A stretch of DNA of 64,000 nt from Halorubrum persicum (GTDB taxonomy: Archaea > Halobacteriota > Halobacteria > Halobacteriales > Haloferacaceae): positions 1 through 64,000 of the forward strand of contig NZ_NHOA01000033.1 of assembly GCF_002727125.1 (NCBI RefSeq), read 5' to 3'. A model generated the notes under the pieces. It did not search any database, was not told the DNA's origin, and saw only the letters and a list, made by a program, of their open reading frames with translations. Below are positions 1 to 7,751 of the stretch, piece after piece. Each line of letters opens with the position of its first letter. Within the stretch, counting starts at the first letter, position 1. A program made the translations under genes and the position numbers.

Positions 1-62
1 AGTCTCGTGGGCTCGGCTTGCTCATTACCGGAGGAAGCGGACGAGCGCGTAAAGCCGTGTCG

Positions 63-527
63 TCATCGCCGCTCGCCGCCGGCGCTCCGCGGGTAACCGG
101 CGCCCGCGAGGACCGCCGCGCCCCCGATCCCCGCGCCGACGGCGTTGACGGCGGCGTCCCCCCACGCGAACGACCGCCAGGCGATCGGCGCCTGGACGAG
201 TTCGACGCCGAAGCCGACGGCGACGGCGACGCCGATGCCGACCGCGGCCGCCGCGACCGATTCTCGTCCCGATCCGATCGCTGCTCGGGTCGCCAGCGCG
301 GCGAGGACGGCGTACCCGACGAGGTGGAACGGGGTCGTGAACCCGATCCACGCGGGAAGCGCGACCCCCGAACCGCCGCTCCCGGACCCGACAGCCGGGA
401 CCGGGACGAGCGACGCGATGACGACGAGCGCTGCGAACGCGGCGGTGGACCGCCACGAGCCGCCGAGCCGCTTTCGACCGTGGCGGTCTCGCTTCCGCCG
501 TGTGGCCGCGTCGTCGGAGTCGTTCAC
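63..527 (-). CDS. VanZ-like small membrane protein
   Basis: A 154-residue protein with a basic N-terminus and about four hydrophobic segments (roughly residues 28-45, 65-85, 90-110 and 120-142). The arrangement, with a short WRSFAWGD stretch before the last segment, fits the VanZ-like family of membrane proteins, whose role in archaea is not known. The start is GTG; the acidic MNDSDDAA beginning is typical for this organism. It is divergent from the aldehyde oxidoreductase gene. The family call is by general pattern, so a generic membrane protein remains possible. Confidence 0.65.
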   Translation of the reverse strand: MNDSDDAATRRKRDRHGRKRLGGSWRSTAAFAALVVIASLVPVPAVGSGSGGSGVALPAWIGFTTPFHLVGYAVLAALATRAAIGSGRESVAAAAVGIGVAVAVGFGVELVQAPIAWRSFAWGDAAVNAVGAGIGGAAVLAGAGYPRSAGGERR

Positions 528-707
528 GCTTTCGGCTCGGTCCCGATCGGGTTAATCCCTTCTCGACGCCGTCGCGGCCGACCGCCCCCAGAGCATCGAT
601 CCGCCGACCGAACACGCACCGCAGCCGGGAGGAGGACCGGATCTTCCCGACGCGCTGTAACCGATCTTGGTTGCGTGACCGAATTAACAACTAACACGGT
701 ACGGCCC

Positions 708-715
708 TAATATAA
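708..715 (+). promoter_or_regulatory. TATA box of the aldehyde ferredoxin oxidoreductase gene
   Basis: TAATATAA is centred about 27 nt before the ATG at 739 and 18 nt before the ATG at 730. The ATG at 715 overlaps the box itself and so cannot be the start of a transcript made from it. Confidence 0.6.
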
Positions 716-729
716 TGAAAGAGCATTAC

Positions 730-2661
730 ATGACTGAAATGGGCGGCTACAGAGACCGAGTTGCACAGATCGATCTCGGGGATGGAACGGTCGAGTACCG
801 CGGGATCGACGACGACGACGCCAAGAAGTACATCGGCGCGCGCGGGCTCGGCGTGAAGTACGTCTTCGACAAGGGGCCCGACGTGGACCCGCTGGGGCCG
901 GAGAACCGACTGGCGTTCATGACCGGTCCGCTCACGGGCACCCAAACCGTGATGAGCGGTCGGATCGCCCTGGTGACGAAGTCCCCGCTGACGGGGACGG
1001 TCACCGACTCCCACCACGGCGGCTGGTCCGGGGCCCGACTCAAATGGTCCGGGCTCGACGGCCTCCTACTGGACGGCGCGAGCGACGAGCCTGTCTACCT
1101 GTTCGTCGAGGACGGCGAGGTCGAGGTACGCGACGCCGCCCACCTCTGGGGACAGGGCGTCCACGACACGATCGACCAGATCGGCGAGGAGGTCGACGGG
1201 AAGGTCGGTCGGAACGTCTCCGTGATGGCGATCGGGCAGGGCGGCGAGAACGAGGTGCGCTACGGCTGCGTCATCAACGAGGACGACCGCGCCTCGGGTC
1301 GCGGCGGCACCGGCGCCGTGATGGGCTCGAAGAACGTGAAGGCCGTCGTCGTCAAGAGCGGCACCGACATGCCGAAGCCGGCCTCCCCGGAGACGTTCCA
1401 AGAGGGGTACCAGCAGGCGATGGAGGTCATCCGCGAGTCCGACGTGACCGCGCCCAACGAGGGCGGGCTCTCGATGTACGGCACCAACGTCCTGATGAAC
1501 GCGACGGAGGAGATGGACGGCCTCCCGACGAAGAACGCGAAGTACACCTCGACGGAGGCGTACCACGACGCCGAGGGCACCGACATCGAGGCGGAGCGCG
1601 TCTCCGGCGAGAACGTCCGCGAGAACATCCTCGTCGACGAGCCGACCTGTCACTCCTGTCCGGTCGCGTGTAAGAAGGAGGTCGACGTCGACGTCACGCA
1701 CAAGGGCGAGGACATGAACGTCCGCACCGAGTCGTACGAGTACGAGTCCGCGTGGGCGCTCGGGCCGAACTCCGGCCACTCCGACCGCGACGAGATCGCG
1801 CTGATGCTCCAGCGCTGTAACGACCTCGGCATCGACACCATCGAGGCCGGCAACATGATGGCGATGGCGATGGAGATGAGCGAAGAGGGGAAACTCGACG
1901 ACGTCGGCCACCTCGACTGGGGCGACTCCGAGACGATGATCGATCTCCTCGACGAGATCGGCCACCGCTCCTCGGACCTCGGCGACCTCCTCGCGGAGGG
2001 GCCCGAGCGCATCGCCGACGCGAAGGACGCCCACGGCAACAAGCTCTCGGTCAAGGGCCAGACGATGGCCGCCTACGACCCGCGCTGTATGAAGGGGATG
2101 GGGATCGCGTACGCGACCTCCAACCGCGGCGCCTGCCACCTGCGCGGCTACACGCCGGCCGCCGAGATTCTCGGCATTCCGGAGAAGGTCGATCCGTACG
2201 AGTGGGAGGGCAAAGGCGAGCTCACCGCCACCTTCCAGGACCTGCACGCCGTCTCCGACTCCTTCGACATCTGCAAGTTCAGCGCGTTCGCGGAGGGGAT
2301 CGAGGAGTACGTGCTCCAGTACAACGGCATGACCGGCCGCGACGTCACCGAAGACGAGCTGTTCGAGGCCGGCGAACGGGTGTACAACCTCGAGCGCTAC
2401 TACAACAACCTCGTCGGCTTCGACGGTGCCGACGACACCCTGCCGAACCGCTTCATCGACGGGCACCCGGACGCCGTCCCCGGCACGGGCGCCAGCGAGG
2501 GGCAGCTCTGCGAGCTCGACGAGATGAAGGCGGAGTACTACGAGACCCGCGGCTGGGTCGACGGCGTCGTCCCCGACGAGAAGCTCGAAGCGCTCGGGAT
2601 CGACATCGGCCCCGGCACCGGCGTCTCCGCCGGCGACTCCGCGGCTCCCGCCGACGACTGA
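730..2661 (+). CDS. Aldehyde:ferredoxin oxidoreductase, tungsten/molybdopterin type
   Basis: Catalyses oxidation of aldehydes to carboxylic acids with ferredoxin as acceptor, using a bis-pterin tungsten (or molybdenum) cofactor and a [4Fe-4S] cluster. The protein has the AOR N-terminal signature (IGARGLGVKYV, then SGRIALVTKSPLTGT) and the cluster cysteines CHSCPVAC at about residues 307, 310 and 314, with a fourth at about 515 (DSFDICKF). Full length for the family, about 644 residues. The start could be 730 (MTEMGGY) or 739 (MGGYRDR); the TATA spacing favours 739, while the usual haloarchaeal N-terminus favours 730. The substrate is not evident. The gene stands alone, with no MoaD-like partner next to it. 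Confidence 0.93.
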   Translation: MTEMGGYRDRVAQIDLGDGTVEYRGIDDDDAKKYIGARGLGVKYVFDKGPDVDPLGPENRLAFMTGPLTGTQTVMSGRIALVTKSPLTGTVTDSHHGGWSGARLKWSGLDGLLLDGASDEPVYLFVEDGEVEVRDAAHLWGQGVHDTIDQIGEEVDGKVGRNVSVMAIGQGGENEVRYGCVINEDDRASGRGGTGAVMGSKNVKAVVVKSGTDMPKPASPETFQEGYQQAMEVIRESDVTAPNEGGLSMYGTNVLMNATEEMDGLPTKNAKYTSTEAYHDAEGTDIEAERVSGENVRENILVDEPTCHSCPVACKKEVDVDVTHKGEDMNVRTESYEYESAWALGPNSGHSDRDEIALMLQRCNDLGIDTIEAGNMMAMAMEMSEEGKLDDVGHLDWGDSETMIDLLDEIGHRSSDLGDLLAEGPERIADAKDAHGNKLSVKGQTMAAYDPRCMKGMGIAYATSNRGACHLRGYTPAAEILGIPEKVDPYEWEGKGELTATFQDLHAVSDSFDICKFSAFAEGIEEYVLQYNGMTGRDVTEDELFEAGERVYNLERYYNNLVGFDGADDTLPNRFIDGHPDAVPGTGASEGQLCELDEMKAEYYETRGWVDGVVPDEKLEALGIDIGPGTGVSAGDSAAPADD

Positions 2662-2700
2662 CGACGGTCGCGTCGCCGCCGCCGCTCCGTTTCGCGCCCG

Positions 2701-2709
2701 TTTTTAGTA
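2701..2709 (+). promoter_or_regulatory. T-run doubling as terminator and TATA-like element
   Basis: TTTTTAGTA follows a GC-rich stretch 40 nt after the AOR stop, which suits archaeal T-run termination. Its centre is also 27 nt before the ATG at 2732, which suits a leaderless promoter for the next gene. Confidence 0.45.
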
Positions 2710-2731
2710 TCTCGCCCCGATAGCGGAGGGT

Positions 2732-3076
2732 ATGCCGCACGACCCGCTCTCGCCCTCCGACGCCCTTCGAACGCCCATCGGCGCGGCGTTGGCCGCCCTC
2801 TCCCTCCTCGCGCTCACGTACTCGGTCGTGATCGTCGCAGAACTCCTCCTCGGCGTGCTGATCGGCGTGGGTCTACCGGTCGGACTCTACCTCAGCTACC
2901 GGACGCTCGCCGTCTTCGACTCGATCGCCGACGCCGCCCAACGGGTGGCCGACACCCGCGAGCGCGAAGCCGACGGCGCGTCCCGGGTCGGCTCCGCGAC
3001 CGAGCGCGAACCCGACTCCGACCGCGACTCCGCCCCGTCGCCGCCGTCGGACCGGGTCAGGGAGCGCGAGCGATAG
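2732..3076 (+). CDS. Small membrane protein with charged C-terminal tail
   Basis: A 114-residue protein. One long or two short hydrophobic segments span about residues 14-55 and include a glycine-rich turn. A hydrophilic tail rich in Arg, Glu, Ser and Asp follows and is probably disordered. No catalytic motif is visible and the function is unknown. It follows the AOR gene on the same strand by 70 nt but appears to have its own leaderless promoter. Confidence 0.65.
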   Translation: MPHDPLSPSDALRTPIGAALAALSLLALTYSVVIVAELLLGVLIGVGLPVGLYLSYRTLAVFDSIADAAQRVADTREREADGASRVGSATEREPDSDRDSAPSPPSDRVRERER

Positions 3077-3118
3077 GGCGCGACCGCCCGTCGATTCGGT
3101 CTCCGATTCGCTTCCCGC

Positions 3119-4165
3119 TCAGAACTCGAAGCCGACGGCGTCGCGGTGGGGCCGAATCGGACTCATCGGGTACGGCGGCGACGCCTCGGGGTCGTTGAAC
3201 GGCCGAGGGGCCACGTCGTTCGGTCCGTCCGGGTAGAAGAGCGCCGCGAGCGTCTGGATCGCGGTCCGGCCGCTGGCGAGTTCGAACTGACCGCCGCCGT
3301 ACAGGTCGATCCCCTCCGACCGACAGTGCGCGATCGTCTCGAACAGCGATTCGAGCGTCCCGAACCGGGAGGGCTTGATGTTACACCACCCCGGCTCGAC
3401 GGGGAGCGATTCGAGGCTCTCGACCCCGTCGATCGGGTAGTCGAAGGAGAGTCGGTCGGCCTGCGGCTCAACGAGCGGGCGCGTCTCGGGCGTGAACCCG
3501 GGGTCCTCCACGACCGCGGCCGGGAACGCGGCGAACACGTCGCGGTACAGCTCGGGGTCGGGCTCGACGTCGACGTCCGTGTCCTCGTACCACCCTTTCA
3601 GATCGAGGATCCGGACCGCGTCGGTTTCTCTGAGCGTGACGAACGCCTCCTCCGGCCAGTCGGGCGTCGGGTCGAGCTTGAACTCCAGGTCGTCGTCGAG
3701 CGCGAGGAGCTCTTCGACCCGGTCGGTCGTCGGCGGCTCCCCGAGGCGCGTCGAGACGACGAACCGGACCGGCTCGGGCTCGATCCCGAGCCGCTCGCCG
3801 AGCGACACTCCACGCTGTCGGAGCGCGAGATCGAGCGCGGCGCTCTCGACCGCCCATCGCCTGTAGTTGCGGAAGTACGCTCGTTCGGGGGGTTTGTGCG
3901 CGAACAGGTCGATCTCGTCGAGGCGCGCCGACAGCTCGTCGATGGTCCACTCCCCCTCGATGTCGATGGGGTCGGTCCCGACCAGCGCGGCGTGGTCCTC
4001 GGTCTCGTACGTCACGTCCTCGCCGCGTCCGACGACGCCGTCGCCGGCGAGGCGGAACTCGGTGGTCGTTCGCTCGAACCCGCTCGTGGTCTCGCCGGTG
4101 TACCGGCGGCGCTCAACCGACTCGATGGTCACGGTGAGGTCCGCGATCCGCTCGTACGCGCTCAT
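3119..4165 (-). CDS. Enolase-superfamily protein (OSBS/muconate lactonizing-like)
   Basis: 348 residues with the order of motifs of the enolase superfamily. There is an N-terminal capping domain with TVTIESVERRRY and then a barrel. A likely metal-ligand Asp lies in ILDLKGW, a Glu in VVEDPGF, an Asp in LSFDYPID, and a late Lys in WCNIKPSRFG. The usual lysine pair at the second barrel strand is replaced by EFKLD, so only one lysine remains. The substrate cannot be deduced; o-succinylbenzoate synthase or an acid-sugar or dipeptide epimerase activity are possible, as is loss of activity. A TATA-like GTTTAAGTC lies about 29 nt before the start. No menaquinone genes are nearby. Confidence 0.8.
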   Translation of the reverse strand: MSAYERIADLTVTIESVERRRYTGETTSGFERTTTEFRLAGDGVVGRGEDVTYETEDHAALVGTDPIDIEGEWTIDELSARLDEIDLFAHKPPERAYFRNYRRWAVESAALDLALRQRGVSLGERLGIEPEPVRFVVSTRLGEPPTTDRVEELLALDDDLEFKLDPTPDWPEEAFVTLRETDAVRILDLKGWYEDTDVDVEPDPELYRDVFAAFPAAVVEDPGFTPETRPLVEPQADRLSFDYPIDGVESLESLPVEPGWCNIKPSRFGTLESLFETIAHCRSEGIDLYGGGQFELASGRTAIQTLAALFYPDGPNDVAPRPFNDPEASPPYPMSPIRPHRDAVGFEF

Positions 4166-4216
4166 GCCCGACCCGACGGTCCGGGAGGACTTAAACGGGG
4201 GACGCCGCTGGCGGCG

Positions 4217-4921
4217 TCAGGCCGTCTCTCCGGATCGGCGCCGGAGCGTGGCGACCCGCGTCGCGAGCGCCCAGAACAGGGGGATCACGGTGAGCGCGAC
4301 CGCGCCGGCCGCCGCGACCTGCAACACGGTCGTCGTGAACCACGGCTCGGCGTCGGCGTATGGGATCGAGGTGTGGGTCACTTCGCCGATCACCGGGACG
4401 AAGTAGTCCATCAACAGGTCGACCGTGTACCACGCGGTCGCGACGCCGACCGCCTTCAGCGGGAAGTCGGTGATCCGGTGGAGCACGAACGCCTGCACGA
4501 CCATCCCGAGGTGGCTCACGAAGAGGAACGCGTACATCGCGGGGCCGGAGTTCGCGAGGAACGCCGGCCAGAAGACGACGAGGACGTACGGGGTCCAGAG
4601 CCCGAGCTTGATGTTCCCGAAGAAGGCGAGCGTCGCGAGCGTGTCGCTCGAGCGGCCGACCCCCCACGCCGCGAGCGCGAGCGCGATCAGCAGCGTCGCG
4701 CCCGGACTGTCGGGGATGAACGGCCACATCTCGACCGGAAGCTCGCGGAACTGGAACCGGTAGTACCAGAAGCCGAACGCGGTGCCGAGCAGGTTGATGG
4801 CGACGATCACCCAGATCAGCCGGAAGGCGATGTCCTCCAGCGGCTTCGGGAGCGGGGCGAGCCACCGCGGCAGCGACTCGCGGTCCGGGGGATCGCGGCC
4901 GAGCGCGCCGACGATATCCAT
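4217..4921 (-). CDS. DUF1405-type integral membrane protein
   Basis: 234 residues with about six hydrophobic segments, beginning MDIVGALGRD and containing FWYYRFQF, FGNIKLGLWTPYV and LHRITDFPLKA. I recognise this as the DUF1405 family found in haloarchaea and Bacillus, of unknown function. The start was set at 4921 because residues upstream of it in the longer frame are low-complexity and unlike protein, and a weak TATA-like GGCTTTGAC lies 27 nt before it. Confidence 0.82.
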   Translation of the reverse strand: MDIVGALGRDPPDRESLPRWLAPLPKPLEDIAFRLIWVIVAINLLGTAFGFWYYRFQFRELPVEMWPFIPDSPGATLLIALALAAWGVGRSSDTLATLAFFGNIKLGLWTPYVLVVFWPAFLANSGPAMYAFLFVSHLGMVVQAFVLHRITDFPLKAVGVATAWYTVDLLMDYFVPVIGEVTHTSIPYADAEPWFTTTVLQVAAAGAVALTVIPLFWALATRVATLRRRSGETA

Positions 4922-5065
4922 ACGGTCGGCTCGGACCGGGCGGTCAAAGCCGTGGCGGTCGCGGAGCGGACGGCCGCGAAGCGACGGCGGCCGCGGGGCG
5001 GTCGGTCGCGGAGCGGGCAACTCCGGACGAAAAGGGCTATGCGTCCCCGGCGGGAAGGCGACGGT

Positions 5066-5755
5066 ATGCGCCCGCGAACGCTGCTCGCGCTGCTCCTCGT
5101 CGTCCCCCTCGTGGACGCGCTGTTCCTGATCGTCGTCGCGACGCGGCTGGGGTGGGCGGTCACGGTCGCGCTCGTCGTGTTGACGGCCGTCCTCGGGATG
5201 CTCCTCCTCCGCGCCGAGGGGCGCGCGACGCTCGCACGGGTTCAGCGCAAGCTGGCCCGCGGCGAGCCACCGACCGACGAACTGCTCGACGGTGGCCTCC
5301 TGATCGCCGCCGGCGCGTTCCTGCTCACGCCGGGACTCGTCACCGACGCGGTCGGCTTCCTGCTCGCGCTCCCGCTCTCGCGGGTTCCGATCCGGATGGC
5401 CCTCAAAAAATACGTGGTCATCCCGTACCTCGACAGCGAGACCAACGGCTTCACCACCGGCAACGTCTACATCGGGGGGTTCCCCGGCGGCGACGGTGAC
5501 GGTGACGGCGCCGGTGCCGGGTTCACGATGGGCGGCGGCGCGTTCGGGGGGAACTTCGACGCCGACGATTTCGACGGCGACGGCTTCGACGAGGGTCAGT
5601 TCGACGGCACCGACGACTTCAACGGCCAGCGGTCCGCCGGTGACGGCGCCGGGAGCGACTCCGACGGCGACCGCTTCGACGACCCGGACCACGCGGACGA
5701 CGTCGTCGACGTGGACTTCACAGTCGAAGACGAGGAGACCGATCGAACCGACTGA
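5066..5755 (+). CDS. fxsA: FxsA family membrane protein
   Basis: About 229 residues. The N-terminal half has the FxsA pattern: two membrane segments (about 5-50), a short basic loop with ARVQRKLARGE, then LLDGGLLIAAGAFLLTPGL and a third segment. FxsA in E. coli relieves phage T7 exclusion by the F plasmid; its native role is unknown. The C-terminal half (about 130-229) is a Gly/Asp-rich tail of GD and FDGD units, probably disordered and extended compared with bacterial FxsA. An in-frame ATG at 5039 would add nine basic residues; the 5066 start matches family N-termini better. Confidence 0.85.
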   Translation: MRPRTLLALLLVVPLVDALFLIVVATRLGWAVTVALVVLTAVLGMLLLRAEGRATLARVQRKLARGEPPTDELLDGGLLIAAGAFLLTPGLVTDAVGFLLALPLSRVPIRMALKKYVVIPYLDSETNGFTTGNVYIGGFPGGDGDGDGAGAGFTMGGGAFGGNFDADDFDGDGFDEGQFDGTDDFNGQRSAGDGAGSDSDGDRFDDPDHADDVVDVDFTVEDEETDRTD

Positions 5756-5847
5756 GGCGCCGCCGTTCGCGGGCTGTCCCCGCCGCGTGAGCCGTTTCTC
5801 CCGTGATCGAAAACCGGCTGACTGCGGTCGATTCGCGAAAGGAAACC

Positions 5848-5856
5848 CTTAAAATC
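5848..5856 (+). promoter_or_regulatory. TATA-like box of the tRNA-Ile gene
   Basis: CTTAAAATC lies 32-40 nt before the first base of the mature tRNA, leaving room for a short 5' leader for RNase P to remove. Confidence 0.5.
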
Positions 5857-5887
5857 CTACCAGCGCAACGATTGAATGCGCTCACCT

Positions 5888-5961
5888 GGGCCAATAGCTC
5901 AGTCAGGTTGAGCGCTCGGCTGATAACCGGGAGGTCCACGGTTCAAATCCGTGTTGGCCCA
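5888..5961 (+). tRNA. tRNA-Ile (GAT anticodon)
   Basis: A complete cloverleaf. The acceptor stem pairs GGGCCAA with TTGGCCC and is followed by discriminator A. The D-arm is AGCTCAGTCAGGTTGAGC. The anticodon arm pairs CTCGG with CCGGG around loop CTGATAA, with GAT at 5922-5924, which reads isoleucine codons. The T-arm contains GGTTCAAATCC. The 3' CCA is not encoded, as is common in archaea. No intron is seen. Confidence 0.97.
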
Positions 5962-5971
5962 CCTACAACGT

Positions 5972-5990
5972 CCACGGTCTTTGGCCGTGG
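5972..5990 (+). terminator. Hairpin downstream of tRNA-Ile
   Basis: CCACGG pairs with CCGTGG around loop TCTTTGG. A second stem GGGG/CCCC follows at 5998-6014. No T-run follows, so this may be an RNA processing or mobile-element end structure rather than a true terminator. Confidence 0.35.
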
Positions 5991-6410
5991 CGTGTTAGGG
6001 GCCGGGAACTCCCCAGCCACCTAATTCGGTTGTTCTACTCCACTAGAGACTCCGCTAGCGTGTCTCGTTCGTGTAGGAATCACGTCGGTAGTCTCGGTCG
6101 CCTTCCGTCGGCGGTACCGATGTGACCTCGGAGCGGGGGTACTCAGATCTCACCGTCGCCGGAGCAACTGCGCCCAGTGTGACGCACACGCCCCGAGCGA
6201 CGTCCGGTGTACTCTGGGAGACTTCGGATGGCTGTCCGCGGCTTGTGTGATAGCCGGCAGTCACCGATGCTTGTCGATCCACCCTGTCGTCGGGCTCCGT
6301 CTCTTTGAGCCCCCTCGAAGGTGAGAGTAAGCCGAACGTTTCGGAGATCCTGACGGCTGGTTCCGCGATGATTCAGCAGTTCGGTACCAGTCGTTGGTTG
6401 GGTACAGCGA

Positions 6411-6424
6411 GAAAATAAAAAAGC
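6411..6424 (-). terminator. T-run terminator of the pilin gene
   Basis: On the minus strand the sequence reads CGCTTTTTTATTTTCTCG, about 22-35 nt after the pilin stop codon. T-runs of this kind end archaeal transcripts. Confidence 0.5.
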
Positions 6425-6445
6425 GACCGCGACGGAAACGCTAAC

Positions 6446-6862
6446 TTAGTTACTGAAGTCGACGGTCTGCTGGAAGATCGTGTTCCCACTCGGGTCGTGG
6501 ATGATGCGAACCGTCTGTTCACTGCTGTAAGTGTCCGCACTCACGTTTGCCTCCCTACTCTGTCCGGTCTGCCAACTACCCCCGTTAAACGGGGTATCTG
6601 TTCTGTTACCGGCAACGGAGACGCTCAGATCGTTGGCTTCGATCGACTGACCGCCCGTTTTCGTGAACGTGATGTTATTATTGCTCACACCGTCCACGGT
6701 GAACGACGCCTGCGGTGCAGTATCGTTCAGCGAGTCGCCGAGTCCGAGCACGAACGTCCCGATGACGGCGGCCAGGATTACGGTAATTGCGACCATGAGG
6801 ATGACCCCGATAACGGGACTCACACCACGGTCGTCCTTGCTGAATAGCTTGCTTGATTTCAT
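6446..6862 (-). CDS. Archaeal type IV pilin
   Basis: 138 residues. A class III signal peptide reads SKDDRG followed by VSPVIG, with expected cleavage by prepilin peptidase after Gly13. A hydrophobic helix (about 14-42, VSPVIGVILMVAITVILAAV) would form the pilus core. The Asn/Thr-rich remainder forms the exposed domain and has several NxS/T sites that could be N-glycosylated. This matches haloarchaeal PilA-type pilins (Pilin_N, DUF1628). It stands alone without pilB/pilC, as PilA genes often do in haloarchaea. Its base composition is lower in GC than its neighbours, which suggests a separate history. Confidence 0.93.
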   Translation of the reverse strand: MKSSKLFSKDDRGVSPVIGVILMVAITVILAAVIGTFVLGLGDSLNDTAPQASFTVDGVSNNNITFTKTGGQSIEANDLSVSVAGNRTDTPFNGGSWQTGQSREANVSADTYSSEQTVRIIHDPSGNTIFQQTVDFSN

Positions 6863-7230
6863 GTTTGAACCCAGCTGGGGCCGAGGCGCGATCCCGAATC
6901 TCTGTGGGGACGCGTCCGTCGGGTCACTGGCTAGTTTAGCTTAAGTCACTCTGATATTTATAAACGTTGACCCAAATCTCATAGGTGAAAACCCACCAAC
7001 CGTATTCATCGGCGATCCGGTTACATCGGCGTAATATCTCTGCGGCCTAACTCTCGTCCGGACCTGTGAGGGGCCGAGTGTCTCCTGACTCTTCGTTCGT
7101 GTCGAGAACTCGAACCGTAGCGGTCGCTCGGAGGTGAAGGTGCTTGCGCTCACCGGCGAACGCGGGGCCCTACGATGTCGATCGGCGCCGGGATCGTCGC
7201 TCGTTGTATTCGCCTTGCTGGTGGGGCGAC
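6863..7230. other. Intergenic region with pilin promoter
   Basis: No gene seen. TTTATAAA at 6957-6964 is a strong TATA-like element. Read on the minus strand it would start the pilin transcript with a leader of about 70 nt; a nearer candidate is the TTAAGCTAAA region at about 6934-6943. The remainder has no clear structure. Confidence 0.4.
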
Positions 7231-7614
7231 TCAGGCCCGAACGTCGATATCCGCGAGTTCCCGCGCGAGGTGCTCGGCGATCGACACGTCCGCCTCCTCG
7301 ACGAAGCGCGCGACCTCCTCGCCGCCGGCGGTCTCGACGACGACCGTCGGGATCAGCCGGATGTCGTACTCGTCGACGCCCTCGCCCTCCTTGCCGTTCG
7401 GCCCCTTCGTCACCGGGAAGTCCTCGATCCGGTCGTCGGGGACGCCGGCCGCGTCGAGCGCCGCGCCGAAGTCCGGGAGCTGTCGTTGGCAGTCGCCACA
7501 CCAGTCGCCGCCCCACACCTTGAACCGGTAGTCGTCGGCCGCGAGCGCGTCCAGTACGGCGGGGTCGATCTCGTCGGCGTCGCCGGCGTCGGGAGCGAGC
7601 GTTTCGAGGGTCAT
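7231..7614 (-). CDS. Thioredoxin-like protein
   Basis: 127 residues. A redox motif WCGDC (Cys39 and Cys42) sits in a VWGGDWCGDCQRQLPDF context, with a later cis-proline loop IRLIPTVVV. This is a thioredoxin fold with an atypical CGDC active site rather than CGPC, so a role in thiol-disulfide exchange is likely but the substrate is unknown. A longer frame exists upstream, but MTLETLAPDA at 7614 begins the conserved part. It is divergent from the cysteine synthase gene, 137 nt away, which may reflect a shared sulfur/thiol role. Confidence 0.85.
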   Translation of the reverse strand: MTLETLAPDAGDADEIDPAVLDALAADDYRFKVWGGDWCGDCQRQLPDFGAALDAAGVPDDRIEDFPVTKGPNGKEGEGVDEYDIRLIPTVVVETAGGEEVARFVEEADVSIAEHLARELADIDVRA

Positions 7615-7751
7615 ACGCCGTGGTACGCCGGCGACGCATGTAAACGCCGCGTCGGTGGCAACGGGTCGGCCCGCCCTCGCCGGACACGACTCGCCGGACA
7701 CGACTCGCCGGAGTCCGCTGGGCATTTGGGTGCCGCCCCCGTGGGTCGCCC

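Larger units (their letters stand above)
5962..6445. other. Gene-poor lower-GC stretch after tRNA-Ile
   Basis: No convincing gene. It starts with two potential hairpins just after the tRNA (5972-5990 and 5998-6014). An open frame of 75 codons on the minus strand (6055-6282) has no recognisable protein character. Base composition is visibly lower in GC than the flanking genes. At 6411-6424 an A-rich run on the plus strand is a T-run for the pilin transcript. Confidence 0.5.

Noticed and set aside
715-729. ATG at 715 as the start of the aldehyde oxidoreductase
   Set aside because: It lies within the TATA box, and the first residues MKEHY are not family-like. ATG 730 or 739 fit better.
6055-6282. 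75-codon frame on the minus strand in the lower-GC stretch
   Set aside because: No promoter or family pattern is visible; low-complexity Ser/Thr/Arg composition suggests chance.
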